DNA of 64,000 nt from Alcanivorax sp. DG881 (GTDB taxonomy: Bacteria; Pseudomonadota; Gammaproteobacteria; Pseudomonadales; Alcanivoracaceae). Shown piece after piece: positions 48,267 to 57,725 of this stretch. Location: positions 2,510,282-2,574,281 of the forward strand of contig NZ_DS989915.1 in the NCBI RefSeq assembly GCF_000155615.1, written 5' to 3'. Position numbers and translations under genes: made by a program. A model generated the notes under the pieces. The model saw only the letters and a list, made by a program, of their open reading frames with translations. It searched no databases and had not been told where the DNA came from. How positions within the stretch are numbered: the first letter of the stretch is position 1; the number at the start of each line of letters is the position of its first letter.

Positions 48267-48574
48267 GGGGTGTCGCCGCAGAAGCGTTGGTACAGCACGT
48301 TCAGCACGGCCAGGGCGTCCGGGTTGGCGACCTGATAGAACATCTGCTTGCCTTCCCGGCGGCTGCTGACCAGCCCTTCACGGCGCAAGATGCCCAACTG
48401 CTGGGAGAGTGAGGGTTGGTAAACCTCCACGAGCGGCTCCAGTTCGCTAACGCTGCGTTCGCCTTCCGCGAGGCGGCACAGCAGCATCAGACGATCTGGG
48501 TGGGACAGGGCTTTGAGTAACTGGCTGGCCTGGGCGGCATTGTCGCGCAGGGCGTCCGGGTCGATAGTGAGCAT
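48263..48574 (-). CDS. ArsR-family regulator, BigR/SqrR-like sulfide sensor
   Basis: A 103-residue winged-helix repressor. HTH near [18 protein letters not shown]. It has two cysteines placed as in BigR/SqrR/YgaV: one in [17 protein letters not shown], one in the last helix (YQRFCGD), which in those proteins join by a disulfide or polysulfide and release DNA. The ATG at 48574 was preferred because an AT-rich operator lies just upstream; a longer start at 48634 would put that site in the coding sequence. It heads the YeeE operon. Confidence 0.85.
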   Translation of the reverse strand: MLTIDPDALRDNAAQASQLLKALSHPDRLMLLCRLAEGERSVSELEPLVEVYQPSLSQQLGILRREGLVSSRREGKQMFYQVANPDALAVLNVLYQRFCGDTP

Positions 48575-48590
48575 GGTGCACGGGTCCAAC

Positions 48591-48617
48591 AATATATATT
48601 TAAATAAAAAGTATATT
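48591..48617. promoter_or_regulatory. AT-rich inverted repeat, candidate operator of the ArsR-YeeE operon
   Basis: AATATA (48591-48596) and TATATT (48612-48617) flank an AT-only core, 17 bp upstream of the regulator's ATG. AT-rich palindromes are the usual operators of BigR-type repressors, which often regulate themselves. Confidence 0.6.
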
Positions 48618-48674
48618 TTTGTTGAGGCAATCACAAGTACTTTCTTGAATTATGTTCATAATATGTGATTTGCG

Positions 48675-49349
48675 TCATCTGATGGGTGCGGTAAACGGCA
48701 ATACTCCGTAATAGACCGCAAAGAAATGGCAGAGGCTGCCGCCCATGACGAAGAGGTGCCAGATGGCGTGGTTGAAGGGAATAAACCGGTCGGCCAAGTA
48801 GAAGATGACGCCCACGGTGTAGGTAATGCCGCCGGCCAGGATCAGCCAGAAGCCGGTGTCGTTGAGTTTGCTGGTCAGGTCGTTGGAGGCCACCAGAATC
48901 AGCCAGCCCATGGCCAGGTAAATACCCACCCGCATGAGCTTGAAGCGGTGACCATAGAGCGCTTTCAGGGCGATGCCGGTGAGGGCCAGGGCCCAGATCA
49001 CGGCAAACAAAATCCAGCCGGTCTGGCCACGCAGGTTGACCAGTAGAAAGGGGGTGTAGGTGCCCGCGATCAAGCCGTAAATGGCGCAGTGGTCCAGCAT
49101 TTTGAATACGGCGCGCCATTTCGGGCTGCGCAGGCTGTGATAGAGCGCACTGGCGCTGTAGAGCAGAATCAGGCTGGCGCCGAAAATGCTGAAGCTGACG
49201 ATTTTCCAGGGGTCCCCCAGCAGGCTGGCCGCCACCACCAGGATCACCGTGCCGGCGATACTCAACGCCGCGCCGATGCCATGGGTCAGGCCATTGAGCC
49301 ATTCCTCCAGAATCGAATAGGGCGGTTCAGGATTGGGGGCTACGGCCAT
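48675..49349 (-). CDS. Hemolysin III/PAQR family membrane protein
   Basis: A 224-residue protein with seven membrane helices. The conserved family residues are visible: EEWLNGLTHGIGA near the start, SALYHSL, MLDHCAIYGLIAGTYTPF, and NHAIWHLFVMGGSLCHFFA with the metal-site histidines. The reaction of bacterial members is uncertain; some act as lipid-related hydrolases. It is upstream of the ArsR-type gene, with the same direction but a 100-bp gap that holds the operator. Confidence 0.92.
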   Translation of the reverse strand: MAVAPNPEPPYSILEEWLNGLTHGIGAALSIAGTVILVVAASLLGDPWKIVSFSIFGASLILLYSASALYHSLRSPKWRAVFKMLDHCAIYGLIAGTYTPFLLVNLRGQTGWILFAVIWALALTGIALKALYGHRFKLMRVGIYLAMGWLILVASNDLTSKLNDTGFWLILAGGITYTVGVIFYLADRFIPFNHAIWHLFVMGGSLCHFFAVYYGVLPFTAPIR

Positions 49350-49658
49350 TGGCGAATCTGCTTTCGGTTGAGGGAAGAAGTTGCATCATGCCGAGACGCC
49401 GGCCTGAGTGTAAAGCGCCAAATCGGACAGAGCGGCATATTGAATTTCCCTATGTGAGCGATAACGCAAATACCTCGCCAGTCCAGGAACGTCTGTGGCG
49501 GCGTCGCGTCTCATTATGGAGAAACAAAAGCAGGAGGCCGGAAGGGCGCCGCCATTGAAATGCCTTTTGCGGACCCAATGGTGTCAGGTAGTCCCGGCAA
49601 ACAACGGGCACTCCCCTGGCTCTGCGGGCAAGGACAATACTGGAAAAGGAGACACTCC
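49350..49658. other. Divergent region upstream of the PAQR and dps genes
   Basis: About 310 bp with no supported gene. An in-frame upstream extension of dps exists but has no conserved sequence. AAAGGAGA lies before the dps start. No clear operator or RNA was recognised. Confidence 0.4.
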
Positions 49659-50105
49659 ATGATTGAACACAACAAGCAGGTCGCGGAAGAACTGAGCAAG
49701 TTACTGGCCGAGAGTTACACCCTCTATCTCAAGACCCACAAATACCATTGGAATGTAACCGGCCCCATGTTCCATAGCCTGCACCTGCTGTTCGAACAGC
49801 AGTACACCGAGCTGGCGGAGGCGGTGGACACCATTGCCGAGCGGATTCGCGCGCTGGGCTGGAAGGCTCCGGGCAGCTATGCGGAGTTTGCCAAGTTGTC
49901 CACGGTGGAGGACGCCACGGGCGATCCGGATGCGTCCGGCATGATCAAGGAGCTGGCTGCGGACCACCGCACGGTGGCCGAGCGTGCCAATCGGGTATTG
50001 AAGCTGGCAGGCGAGCATGAAGATGAAGGCTCTGGCGCGGTGGCCAGTGACCGCATCGAGATTCATGAAAAATCCGCCTGGATGTTGTCCGCCCACCTGG
50101 GCTGA
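49659..50105 (+). CDS. dps: Dps-family DNA-protecting ferritin
   Basis: A 148-residue Dps protein. The inter-subunit ferroxidase site is visible in YHWNVTGPMFHSLHLLFEQQ (two His, Glu) and the ELAEAVDTIAERIR helix (Asp, Glu). It stores iron, consumes peroxide and shields DNA. The ATG at 49659 follows AAAGGAGA. A terminator follows about 40 bp after the stop. Fits the oxidative-stress theme of the region. Confidence 0.95.
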   Translation: MIEHNKQVAEELSKLLAESYTLYLKTHKYHWNVTGPMFHSLHLLFEQQYTELAEAVDTIAERIRALGWKAPGSYAEFAKLSTVEDATGDPDASGMIKELAADHRTVAERANRVLKLAGEHEDEGSGAVASDRIEIHEKSAWMLSAHLG

Positions 50106-50145
50106 TCGCCCTCTGGGCACACATTCAGTGTTCTACTCGTTACCG

Positions 50146-50170
50146 GGGCCGACGTCAGTCGGCCCTTTTT
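50146..50170 (+). terminator. Intrinsic terminator after dps
   Basis: GGGCCGAC/GTCGGCCC with a GTCA loop and five T. Confidence 0.88.
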
Positions 50171-50340
50171 GTGGTGCATCGCTTGTTGGCCCGGGTTTGT
50201 TCCCGAGCCGGTTCCCTGTCTGAGCCTGCCTGGCTCGCCGCTTGGCCCGCTAACGCCTGCGCGCCCATCGTCTGATAAGGTCAAAATCTCGCTGCGGGTG
50301 AAAAAGCTTCACCTGATACGCGCGTACTTGTGCGACAATT

Positions 50341-50356
50341 GGTACTAATAAGTACC
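50341..50356. promoter_or_regulatory. Candidate operator of the second RND operon
   Basis: GGTACT and AGTACC are separated by AATA, a perfect 6-bp dyad about 22 bp before the adaptor start. Its position over the likely promoter/leader suits a TetR-type repressor. No regulator gene lies next to it. Confidence 0.5.
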
Positions 50357-50377
50357 GTTTAGATCGGGGAGAGCACG

Positions 50378-51442
50378 ATGCAACGTTTTTGGGTAACCCT
50401 GGGCCTGGCGCTGGCCCTGTGGGGCTGCAGTGATGAGCCACAGCAGGATGCTCCCATGCCGCAACCGGTAAAGCTGCAAGTCGTTGATGGCGGCGATGGC
50501 GCTTTACGTCACTACCCGGGCAAGGTGGTGGCGACAGAAGGGTCCGAGCTGGCATTCCGGGTGTCCGGTCAGCTGGAGCGTTTCCCGGTGCGGGCGGGCG
50601 AGCAGGTGAAGAAAGGGCAGTTGCTGGCCGCGCTGGACCCATCGGATTTCAGGAACCAACTGGCCGATCGGCAGGCCCAGTATGATCTGGCCGAAAGCCA
50701 GTATCAGCGAGGCATCAGTCTGCGTGATCGGGGGGTTATTTCTGAAGCCCAGTTCGATGAAATTGAAGCCAAGCGCCGGCAGGCCCAGGCGGCCCTGAGT
50801 CTGGCCCGGGACAATGTGAACTACACGCGCTTGAAGGCTCCCTACGGTGGTACGGTGGCCCGCACCGAAGTCGAAAATTACCAATTCGTGCAAGCCAAGC
50901 AGCCCATTCTTTACCTGCAGGGCGACAAGAATATTGATATCGAATTTGCCGTCTCCGAGCGTTTCTTGGCGAACCTGAAAAAGGATGGTGAGGATTACCA
51001 GCCGGAGCTGCGCTTTGAAGGCGCCCCGGACAAGGTGTTCAAGGCCAGTTACAAGGAGCATGAGGCCAGCGCTGACGATCGTACCCAGACCTACATCATT
51101 ACCCTGACCATGCCCAACCCGGAAGGCATTCTGGTGTTGCCGGGGATGAGCGTGGATGTGGCCATCGATCTGAGCAAGATCATGCGTAAAGCCACTGCGT
51201 GGCCCCAGGTACCAGTGGAGGCAGTGTTTAATCCGGATGGCAAGGACAGTGCCCACGTTTGGCGGTTCAACCCGGAAGACGGCACGGTGTCGGCGGTGCC
51301 GGTGACCCTTGGCCAGGTGATTGGCAATGGCGTTGAGATCACCGCTGGGCTGGAAACCGGCGACAAGGTGGTCGGCGCCGGAGTGCACCACCTCAAGGAA
51401 GGCCAGGAGGTTCGTGAACTGGTGAAAGAGCGGGGCCTGTAA
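50378..51442 (+). CDS. RND efflux periplasmic adaptor (second system)
   Basis: A 354-residue membrane fusion lipoprotein, signal ending LWGC (C17). It has lipoyl halves around a short helical hairpin (LADRQAQYDLAESQYQRG) and a beta-barrel region (GMSVDVAIDLSKI). It is about 45 residues shorter than the first adaptor. GGGGAGAG precedes the ATG. It is 3 bp before the transporter gene. No outer-membrane channel gene follows. Confidence 0.93.
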   Translation: MQRFWVTLGLALALWGCSDEPQQDAPMPQPVKLQVVDGGDGALRHYPGKVVATEGSELAFRVSGQLERFPVRAGEQVKKGQLLAALDPSDFRNQLADRQAQYDLAESQYQRGISLRDRGVISEAQFDEIEAKRRQAQAALSLARDNVNYTRLKAPYGGTVARTEVENYQFVQAKQPILYLQGDKNIDIEFAVSERFLANLKKDGEDYQPELRFEGAPDKVFKASYKEHEASADDRTQTYIITLTMPNPEGILVLPGMSVDVAIDLSKIMRKATAWPQVPVEAVFNPDGKDSAHVWRFNPEDGTVSAVPVTLGQVIGNGVEITAGLETGDKVVGAGVHHLKEGQEVRELVKERGL

Positions 51443-51445
51443 TCG

Positions 51446-54400
51446 ATGAATATCGCTGAGTACAGCATCCGCCACAAAGTGGTGAGCTGGTTGTTCACCG
51501 TGATCCTGCTGGTCGGCGGGGTGATCAGTTTTACCCGCCTCGGGCAGCTGGAAGACCCGGAATTCACCCTCAAGATCGCCATGGTCATTACCCATTATGG
51601 CGGTGCTTCACCTCGGCAGGTGGAAGAAGAAGTGACCCTGCCGGTTGAGAAGGCCATCCAGACTCTGCCTTACGTGAAAAACGTCACTTCCATCTCCAGC
51701 AACGGGCTGTCCCAGATCCAGGTTGAGATCAAGCCCAAATACAAGGCGCACGAGTTAAAACAGATCTGGGATGAGCTGCGTAACAAGATGACCGACCTGC
51801 AATCGCAGCTGCCGCCAGGGGCGGGCACGATTCAGGTAATCGATGACTTTGGTGATGTTTACGGCATCCTCATGGCCATTACCGGTGAAGGTTACAGCTA
51901 TCAGGAGCTGCAGGATTATGCTGACTATCTGACCCGTGACCTGGTGCTGGTGGAAGGGGTTGGCAAGGTGACGATTGGTGGCCAGCGCGAGGAGCAGGTG
52001 CTGGTGGAAATTTCCCGTGCCCGGCTGGCCTCGCTGGGGATCAGCCCGGACCGCATCTTTGGTTTGCTACAAACCCAGAATACCGTGAACCCGGCGGGCA
52101 AGGTCCGGGTGGGAAATGAGTACATCCGCATTTATCCCACCGGGGAGTTTCCCTCTGTCCAGGCCATGGGCAACCTGCTGATTTCCGAGCCCGGTGCGAA
52201 TGAGCTGGTTTACCTGCGTGATGTGGCGTCCATTGAGCGGGGGTATGCCGAAGTTCCCAACCATCTTTATCGATTCAATGGCGGCCCGGCCCTGACCCTG
52301 GGTATTTCCTTTGCCTCCGGCATCAATGTGGTGGATGTGGGCGCGCGGGTGGATCAGCGCCTCAAGGAACTGCAATACCAGCGTCCGGTGGGTATGGAGC
52401 TGGCCACTATCTATAACCAGCCCCAGGAAGTGGATAAGTCGGTCAGTGCCTTCATGCTCAACCTGGGTGAAGCGGTGGCCATTGTGATCGCCGTGCTGCT
52501 GGTATTCATGGGCCTGCGTTCCGGGGTGCTGATGGGCGGCGTGTTGCTGCTGACTATCCTGGGCACCTTCATCCTCATGAAGATGATGGCCATCGACCTG
52601 CAGCGGATCTCCCTGGGGGCGCTGATCATCGCTTTGGGGATGCTGGTGGATAACGCCATCGTGGTTACCGAAGGTATTTTGGTAGGCATGAAACGTGGCC
52701 TGTCCAAATTGCAGGCGGCCAGTCTGGTGGTGAAACAAACGATCTGGCCGCTGCTGGGGGCCACGGTGATTGCCATCATGGCCTTTGCCCCCATCGGCTT
52801 GTCAGATGATTCCACCGGGGAGTACACCAACAGCCTGTTCTGGGTGCTGTTGATCTCCTTGATGCTGAGCTGGATTACCGCTATCACTCTAGTCCCTTTC
52901 TTTGCCGAACAGTTCTTCAGTGACAAGGACGTGGGTGGCGAAGACGGTGAAGGGGAAGATCCCTACAAGGGGCGGGTGTTTGTGCTCTATCGCCGCCTGC
53001 TGGATCGCGCTATTCATCACCGGGTGTTAACCCTGTCAGGCATGTTTGTGCTGTTGGTGGTGGCGGTGCTGGGCTTTGGCTTCGTCAAGCAGGCCTTCTT
53101 CCCTCCTTCCAATACACCCATGTATCTGGTGGATTACTGGTTGCCCCAGGGCAGTGATATTCGCGCCACCCGTGAGGCGGTGAGTGAGCTGGAAGCGTCG
53201 TTGCTGGAGATGGACAGCGTCACCCAGGTGACCAGCACCATTGGCCAGGGGGCAGCGCGGTTCATGCTGCCTTATGCGCCAGAAAAGAGTTATCCCAGCT
53301 ATGCCCAGCTGATTGTTCAGGTGAAGGATCGGGAGAGTATTAATCCGGCCCTGGCGGCCACCCGTGATCTGATCCGTGAGGAACACCTGCAGGCCTTCGC
53401 CAAGGTGAAGCGCCTGATGATCGGGCCGAGCCCGGCGGCGTCCATCGAAGCGCGCTTCAGCGGCCCGGATCCGAAAATATTGCGTGATCTGGGGCTCAAG
53501 GCCCAGGCCATCATGGCCGCCGACGGTGCGCTGGAAAGCATTCGCCATGATTGGCGCCAGCAGGAAAAGGTGATCCGGCCGCAGTTTCTTGAAGCCCAGG
53601 CCCGCCGAGCCGGGATTAGCCGCGAGGATCTGGATAATACCCTGGCGCTCAACTTCAGTGGCCGTACCGTGGGGTTGTACCGCGACGGCAGCAAGTTGCT
53701 GCCCATCGTGGCGCGGCCACCGGACGATGAGCGACTCAGTGCCAATAACCTGAATGATGTGCAGGTGTGGTCGCCTGTGTACTCCACCTATATCCCCATC
53801 AGTCAGGTGGTCGGTGATTTTGATACCGAATGGGAAAACGCCTTGGTCATGCGCCGCGACCGCAAGCGCACGCTTACCGTGCAGGCGGAACCGGATGTAC
53901 TGGGTGAGGAAACCGCGGATCATGTTCTGCGGCGGATTCGCCCGGAGATTGAAGCGCTGGAGCTGCCGCCGGGCTATTCCCTGACCTGGGGCGGCGAGTA
54001 CGAGGCATCCCGGGATGCCCAGGAAGCGGTCTTTGGCAGCCTGCCCATGGGCTACCTGTTCATGTTCATCATCACCATGTTGCTGTTCGATTCCCTGCGC
54101 CAGCCGTTGGTGATCTGGGCCACGGTGCCGTTGGCCATCATCGGGGTGACCATGGGGCTGTTGTTGCTGAATGCGCCGTTTGGTTTCATGGCGCTGCTGG
54201 GCTTCCTCAGCCTGTCCGGCATGCTGGTAAAAAATGGCATCGTGCTGGTGGAGCAGATCAAGCTGGAAATGGAAAGCCGGGAGCCATTCGACGCGGTGGT
54301 GCTGGCATCCATTTCACGGGTGAGGCCGGTGTGTATGGCAGCGATTACCACCATCCTTGGCATGGTGCCGCTGCTATTCGATGCGTTCTTCGAATCCATG

Positions 54401-54514
54401 GCGGTAGTGATCATGTTTGGCCTGGGCTTCGCCACCGTGCTCACCTTGATCGTGATTCCGGTGCTCTACACCCTCGTCTATGGCATCAAACCCGGTAAGG
54501 ACCAGCATGTCTGA
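51446..54514 (+). CDS. RND efflux inner-membrane transporter (second system)
   Basis: A 1022-residue RND transporter. It shows the typical two halves, starts NIAEYSIRHKVVSWLF, and has the proton-relay lysine in SLSGMLVKNGIVLVEQ. In the first relay helix it has GMLVDNAIVVTEG: one Asp followed by Asn where AcrB-type pumps have Asp-Asp. That variant occurs in the VexF/TriC-like branch, so the protein groups apart from the pump at 1596-4739. It forms an operon with the adaptor. Substrate unknown. Confidence 0.94.
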   Translation: MNIAEYSIRHKVVSWLFTVILLVGGVISFTRLGQLEDPEFTLKIAMVITHYGGASPRQVEEEVTLPVEKAIQTLPYVKNVTSISSNGLSQIQVEIKPKYKAHELKQIWDELRNKMTDLQSQLPPGAGTIQVIDDFGDVYGILMAITGEGYSYQELQDYADYLTRDLVLVEGVGKVTIGGQREEQVLVEISRARLASLGISPDRIFGLLQTQNTVNPAGKVRVGNEYIRIYPTGEFPSVQAMGNLLISEPGANELVYLRDVASIERGYAEVPNHLYRFNGGPALTLGISFASGINVVDVGARVDQRLKELQYQRPVGMELATIYNQPQEVDKSVSAFMLNLGEAVAIVIAVLLVFMGLRSGVLMGGVLLLTILGTFILMKMMAIDLQRISLGALIIALGMLVDNAIVVTEGILVGMKRGLSKLQAASLVVKQTIWPLLGATVIAIMAFAPIGLSDDSTGEYTNSLFWVLLISLMLSWITAITLVPFFAEQFFSDKDVGGEDGEGEDPYKGRVFVLYRRLLDRAIHHRVLTLSGMFVLLVVAVLGFGFVKQAFFPPSNTPMYLVDYWLPQGSDIRATREAVSELEASLLEMDSVTQVTSTIGQGAARFMLPYAPEKSYPSYAQLIVQVKDRESINPALAATRDLIREEHLQAFAKVKRLMIGPSPAASIEARFSGPDPKILRDLGLKAQAIMAADGALESIRHDWRQQEKVIRPQFLEAQARRAGISREDLDNTLALNFSGRTVGLYRDGSKLLPIVARPPDDERLSANNLNDVQVWSPVYSTYIPISQVVGDFDTEWENALVMRRDRKRTLTVQAEPDVLGEETADHVLRRIRPEIEALELPPGYSLTWGGEYEASRDAQEAVFGSLPMGYLFMFIITMLLFDSLRQPLVIWATVPLAIIGVTMGLLLLNAPFGFMALLGFLSLSGMLVKNGIVLVEQIKLEMESREPFDAVVLASISRVRPVCMAAITTILGMVPLLFDAFFESMAVVIMFGLGFATVLTLIVIPVLYTLVYGIKPGKDQHV

Positions 54515-54523
54515 ATGACGCGG

Positions 54524-54570
54524 CATGCCCCATGCAGCACGTCCCCTGGCGGTGTGCTGCATGGGGCATG
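54524..54570. repeat. Perfect 17-bp inverted repeat after the RND operon
   Basis: CATGCCCCATGCAGCAC (54524-54540) and GTGCTGCATGGGGCATG (54554-54570) are exact reverse complements around 13 bases. There is no T-run, so it is more likely an mRNA-stabilising or repeat hairpin than an intrinsic terminator. Confidence 0.7.
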
Positions 54571-54687
54571 ATGAGTGTTGCGTCTCTGGAGGTGCCAGCC
54601 TCCTTCCTCTCTGCCACAATGTGCCCGCCTGACATTATTGACCATCCCAAATTGAACACCTCACATTGATGATCCCAAGGAGTGCCG

Positions 54688-55665
54688 ATGTTGCTGGCCA
54701 TTGCCGCCGTGATTGGCGGGCTGATACTGCTGGTATGGAGTGCGGACAAGTTCGTTGAAGGGGCCGCGGGCACCGCCGCCCACGCCGGCATGCCGCCGTT
54801 GTTGATCGGCATGCTGATTGTCGGCTTTGGCACCTCGGCACCGGAGATGGTGGTGTCGGCGCTGGCGGCGCTGGAAGGCAACCCGTCGCTGGCGCTGGGG
54901 AATGCCTACGGTTCCAACATTTCCAACATCGCCCTGATTCTCGGGGTGGTGGCGGTGATGAGTCCGATTCTGGTGAACTCCGCCATTCTCAAGAAAGAAC
55001 TGCCGATTCTCACTCTGATCACCTTGCTGGCGGGCTACCAGCTTATCGACGGGCACATTTCCCGCATGGACGCCTGGATATTGATTGGCGTGCTGGCGGT
55101 GCTGATGGGCTGGTCCATTTATGCGGCCATGACCGGCAAGGGGGACGTGCTGGCCGGGGAAGTGGAAACGGACCTGGCAGAACATCCGCTGCCGCTGAAG
55201 CAATCCCTGTTCTGGCTGGTCGTGGGCCTGATCCTGCTGGTGGTCAGCTCCCGGGCGCTGGTCTGGGGGGCGGTGCTGATTGCCCAGTCTCTGGGGGTCA
55301 GTGACCTGATCATCGGCCTCACCATTGTCGCCATCGGCACCTCCCTGCCGGAGCTGGCTTCCAGCATTGCGGCGGTGCGCAAGGGTGAGCACGATATTGC
55401 CTTTGGTAACGTGCTAGGCTCGAATTTGTTTAACACCCTGGCGGTGGTCGGTATCGCTGGCGCTATCAAGCCCATGTCGGTGGATGCGGGGGTCCTGCAG
55501 CGTGACTGGTCCCTGATGATGGGGCTGACGCTGGTGTTGTTCGTCATGGGTTTTGGCCTGTGGGGGCGCAAAGGGCAAATTACCCGGAACAACGGCATCG
55601 CCTTGCTGGTGGTTTATGTGGCGTACATGGCCTATCTGGGGTCGACTATGCTGACGGGGGGCTGA
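54688..55665 (+). CDS. Calcium/sodium antiporter (YrbG family)
   Basis: A 325-residue exchanger of the CaCA superfamily with ten membrane helices in two inverted halves. Each half has the alpha-repeat signature: GFGTSAPEMVVSALAALEGN..GNAYGSN and AIGTSLPELASSIAAVRKGE..GNVLGSN. The ATG at 54688 follows AAGGAG; the GTG two codons before is less likely. It probably exports Ca2+ against Na+ or H+. Confidence 0.94.
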   Translation: MLLAIAAVIGGLILLVWSADKFVEGAAGTAAHAGMPPLLIGMLIVGFGTSAPEMVVSALAALEGNPSLALGNAYGSNISNIALILGVVAVMSPILVNSAILKKELPILTLITLLAGYQLIDGHISRMDAWILIGVLAVLMGWSIYAAMTGKGDVLAGEVETDLAEHPLPLKQSLFWLVVGLILLVVSSRALVWGAVLIAQSLGVSDLIIGLTIVAIGTSLPELASSIAAVRKGEHDIAFGNVLGSNLFNTLAVVGIAGAIKPMSVDAGVLQRDWSLMMGLTLVLFVMGFGLWGRKGQITRNNGIALLVVYVAYMAYLGSTMLTGG

Positions 55666-55745
55666 TCCCCGCCGGCGTAAGCAGTGGCCGACACTGATGC
55701 TAATAGCATGACACCTAATGACGAAAGACAAGGAAGCGGCAGGGT

Positions 55746-56861
55746 ATGCGGGATACGGGAATATCGGAAAAACTGGAGCAGCGCGCTTTTCTGTTCTCCC
55801 TGGTGGCGGTCAGCGCCGTCTTTGCCCTGCTGATTCAGCCTTTCTTCGCGCCCATTTTCTGGGCCTGCGCCATTAGCGTTATTTTCTATCCTTTCCACAA
55901 AAGGTTGCTGGCCCGCTGGCCGCAACGGCGCAACCTGGTGGCGTTGTTCACCTTGCTACTGTGCGTGGTGTTAGTCGTTATCCCGGTGCTGGCGGTGGCC
56001 ACGTCGTTCGTATCCGAAGGCGTTGGCTTGTTCCAGAAAGTGCAAAGCGGGGAAATTGATCTGGCCAGCTATGTGGACAAGATCAAGCATGCCTTTCCGG
56101 GTGTGCAGTCGCTGGCAGAGCGCTTTGATGTAGACCTGGAGAAAATCAAGGAACAGGCGGTCAAGGCATTCACCGGGGCGGGCCAGTTCCTCGCCAAGCG
56201 GGCGCTTGCGGTGGGGCAGAACACCTTCCAGTTTTTCCTCAATCTGGGCCTGATGCTGTACCTGGCGTTTTTCCTGATCCGCGATGGCGACTCCATGGTG
56301 GCCATGCTGATTCGCGCCCTGCCGTTAGGGGATGAGCGTGAAAAGTTGCTGTTTGCCAAGTTTGCCGAAGTCACCCGCGCCACCATTAAGGGTAACCTGC
56401 TGGTAGCGATTACCCAGGGCGCGCTGGGTGGCCTGATCTTCTGGTGGCTGGGCATTCCCGGAGCCTTGCTGTGGGGCGTGGTGATGGCCGTGCTGTCGTT
56501 GATTCCGGCGGTGGGTGCGGGCCTGATCTGGTTTCCCGTGGCGCTGTACCTCTACGCCGTGGGGGACATGAAGGAAGCGACGATCCTGATTCTGTTCGGG
56601 GTGTTCGTCATCGGTCTGGTGGATAATCTGCTGCGCCCGATTCTGGTGGGTCGCGATACCAAGCTGCCCGACTATGTGGTGTTGTTTTCCACCCTGGGCG
56701 GGCTGGCCATGTTCGGCATTACTGGCTTTGCCGTGGGGCCGTTGCTGGCGGCGCTTTTCGTGGCATTCTGGGGTATCTTTATCCGTGAATTTAACGAGGA
56801 AGGTGTCGCTGCATTGCCGGTTGAAAGCGAGCCGGATGAGACCCCTTCCGGGAGTGCGTAA
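55746..56861 (+). CDS. AI-2E family transporter (PerM/YdiK type)
   Basis: A 371-residue membrane protein with about eight helices. The family signatures ALFTLLLCVVLVVIPV, LLVAITQGALGGLIFW and GPLLAALFVAFWGIF are visible. PerM proteins are called AI-2E transporters; the true substrate is debated. It lies 2 bp before a lipoprotein gene, so the two are co-transcribed. Confidence 0.9.
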   Translation: MRDTGISEKLEQRAFLFSLVAVSAVFALLIQPFFAPIFWACAISVIFYPFHKRLLARWPQRRNLVALFTLLLCVVLVVIPVLAVATSFVSEGVGLFQKVQSGEIDLASYVDKIKHAFPGVQSLAERFDVDLEKIKEQAVKAFTGAGQFLAKRALAVGQNTFQFFLNLGLMLYLAFFLIRDGDSMVAMLIRALPLGDEREKLLFAKFAEVTRATIKGNLLVAITQGALGGLIFWWLGIPGALLWGVVMAVLSLIPAVGAGLIWFPVALYLYAVGDMKEATILILFGVFVIGLVDNLLRPILVGRDTKLPDYVVLFSTLGGLAMFGITGFAVGPLLAALFVAFWGIFIREFNEEGVAALPVESEPDETPSGSA

Positions 56862-56863
56862 CG

Positions 56864-57616
56864 ATGATTTTTCTACGATTGGTGCTGGCGGCCTCCGTGG
56901 CCGGGTTATCCGCCTTTGGTTGTGACGAAGACGAGGATGTTTTCTCCAACGACAGCGCCCAGCTGTACTTCCATAACCAGCTCACCCAGGTGGGCGGCGG
57001 CAGCGAAGACGATATTACCGTGGACCTGTTCGTGGATAATCAGACCACTGCGGTGGAAAGTGGTGTGGATTACACCACCCGGGGCAGCGTGAGTTCCAAC
57101 AGCCTGGAGCTGGACGATGACAGTGAGTCCGTGGCGTTCGATGCCCGCGGGGTCAGTTCTGGCAGCACTCTGGTTAACGGCCCGATCAACCGGACACTGA
57201 CCGGGGGCAACCGCTACACGGTGGTTTTGATGGGCGATACCACCCTGGATAACCGCCAGCTGAAAACGTTCAGCCACCAGAAAATGGATGTGGGCAGCGG
57301 GCAGATCCGGGTGCGTTTTATCAACACACTGTCACGCCTGTCTGGCGATGAGCTGAGCGTCACCGCCAGTGGTAGCGCCCCCGGTGGCCAGGCGTTGGTC
57401 AGCGGGCTGGAATATGCCGACGGCAGCAGCTACGTGTCTCTGAGTGCCGGCAGCAACCTGGCGGTGACCGTCAACAACGAAACCCAGGGCGTGATCATCG
57501 ATGATGTGAGCTGCAGCGTCAGCAGCGGCCGCAGCTACGACGCCATTATTGCGTACACGGAATTCGACAGCGACGACGACCAGATTTCCCTGTATTGCCA
57601 GCCGTTCAGTAACTGA
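56864..57616 (+). CDS. DUF4397-like lipoprotein, paralogue 1
   Basis: A 250-residue exported protein. The N-terminal signal ends AFGC (C20), a non-canonical but plausible lipobox, then a DEDED-rich stretch. The beta-rich body has LYFHNQLTQ near the start, NRYTVVLMGDT in the middle and RVRFINTLS in the second half. These resemble the DUF4397 type of periplasmic domain. It shares LYFHNQLT, YTVVLMGD-like and YDAII segments with the next gene, so the two are paralogues. Start is 2 bp after the PerM stop codon. Confidence 0.78.
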   Translation: MIFLRLVLAASVAGLSAFGCDEDEDVFSNDSAQLYFHNQLTQVGGGSEDDITVDLFVDNQTTAVESGVDYTTRGSVSSNSLELDDDSESVAFDARGVSSGSTLVNGPINRTLTGGNRYTVVLMGDTTLDNRQLKTFSHQKMDVGSGQIRVRFINTLSRLSGDELSVTASGSAPGGQALVSGLEYADGSSYVSLSAGSNLAVTVNNETQGVIIDDVSCSVSSGRSYDAIIAYTEFDSDDDQISLYCQPFSN

Positions 57617-57622
57617 GCGGCG

Positions 57623-57650
57623 GGAACTTCTCACTACGAAAAACCTCTGA
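57623..57650 (+). promoter_or_regulatory. Consensus sigma-E/AlgU promoter
   Basis: GGAACTT at 57623-57629, 16 bp, TCTGA at 57646-57650. This matches the RpoE/AlgU consensus in both boxes. It directs transcription into the lipoprotein gene at 57726, across a small hairpin at 57674-57700. Confidence 0.8.
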
Positions 57651-57673
57651 ACTGCCAACCAATACCAAAAAAC

Positions 57674-57703
57674 GGGGCATCGGTATGATTACGATGCCCC
57701 TTT
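57674..57703 (+). terminator. Hairpin in the leader of the second DUF4397-like gene
   Basis: GGGGCATCG/CGATGCCCC with a 9-base loop followed by three T. It ends transcripts of the preceding gene or acts as an attenuator for the sigma-E promoter upstream. The T-tract is weak. Confidence 0.6.
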
Positions 57704-57725
57704 CGCGTTTGCCTCGGGAGGATCT

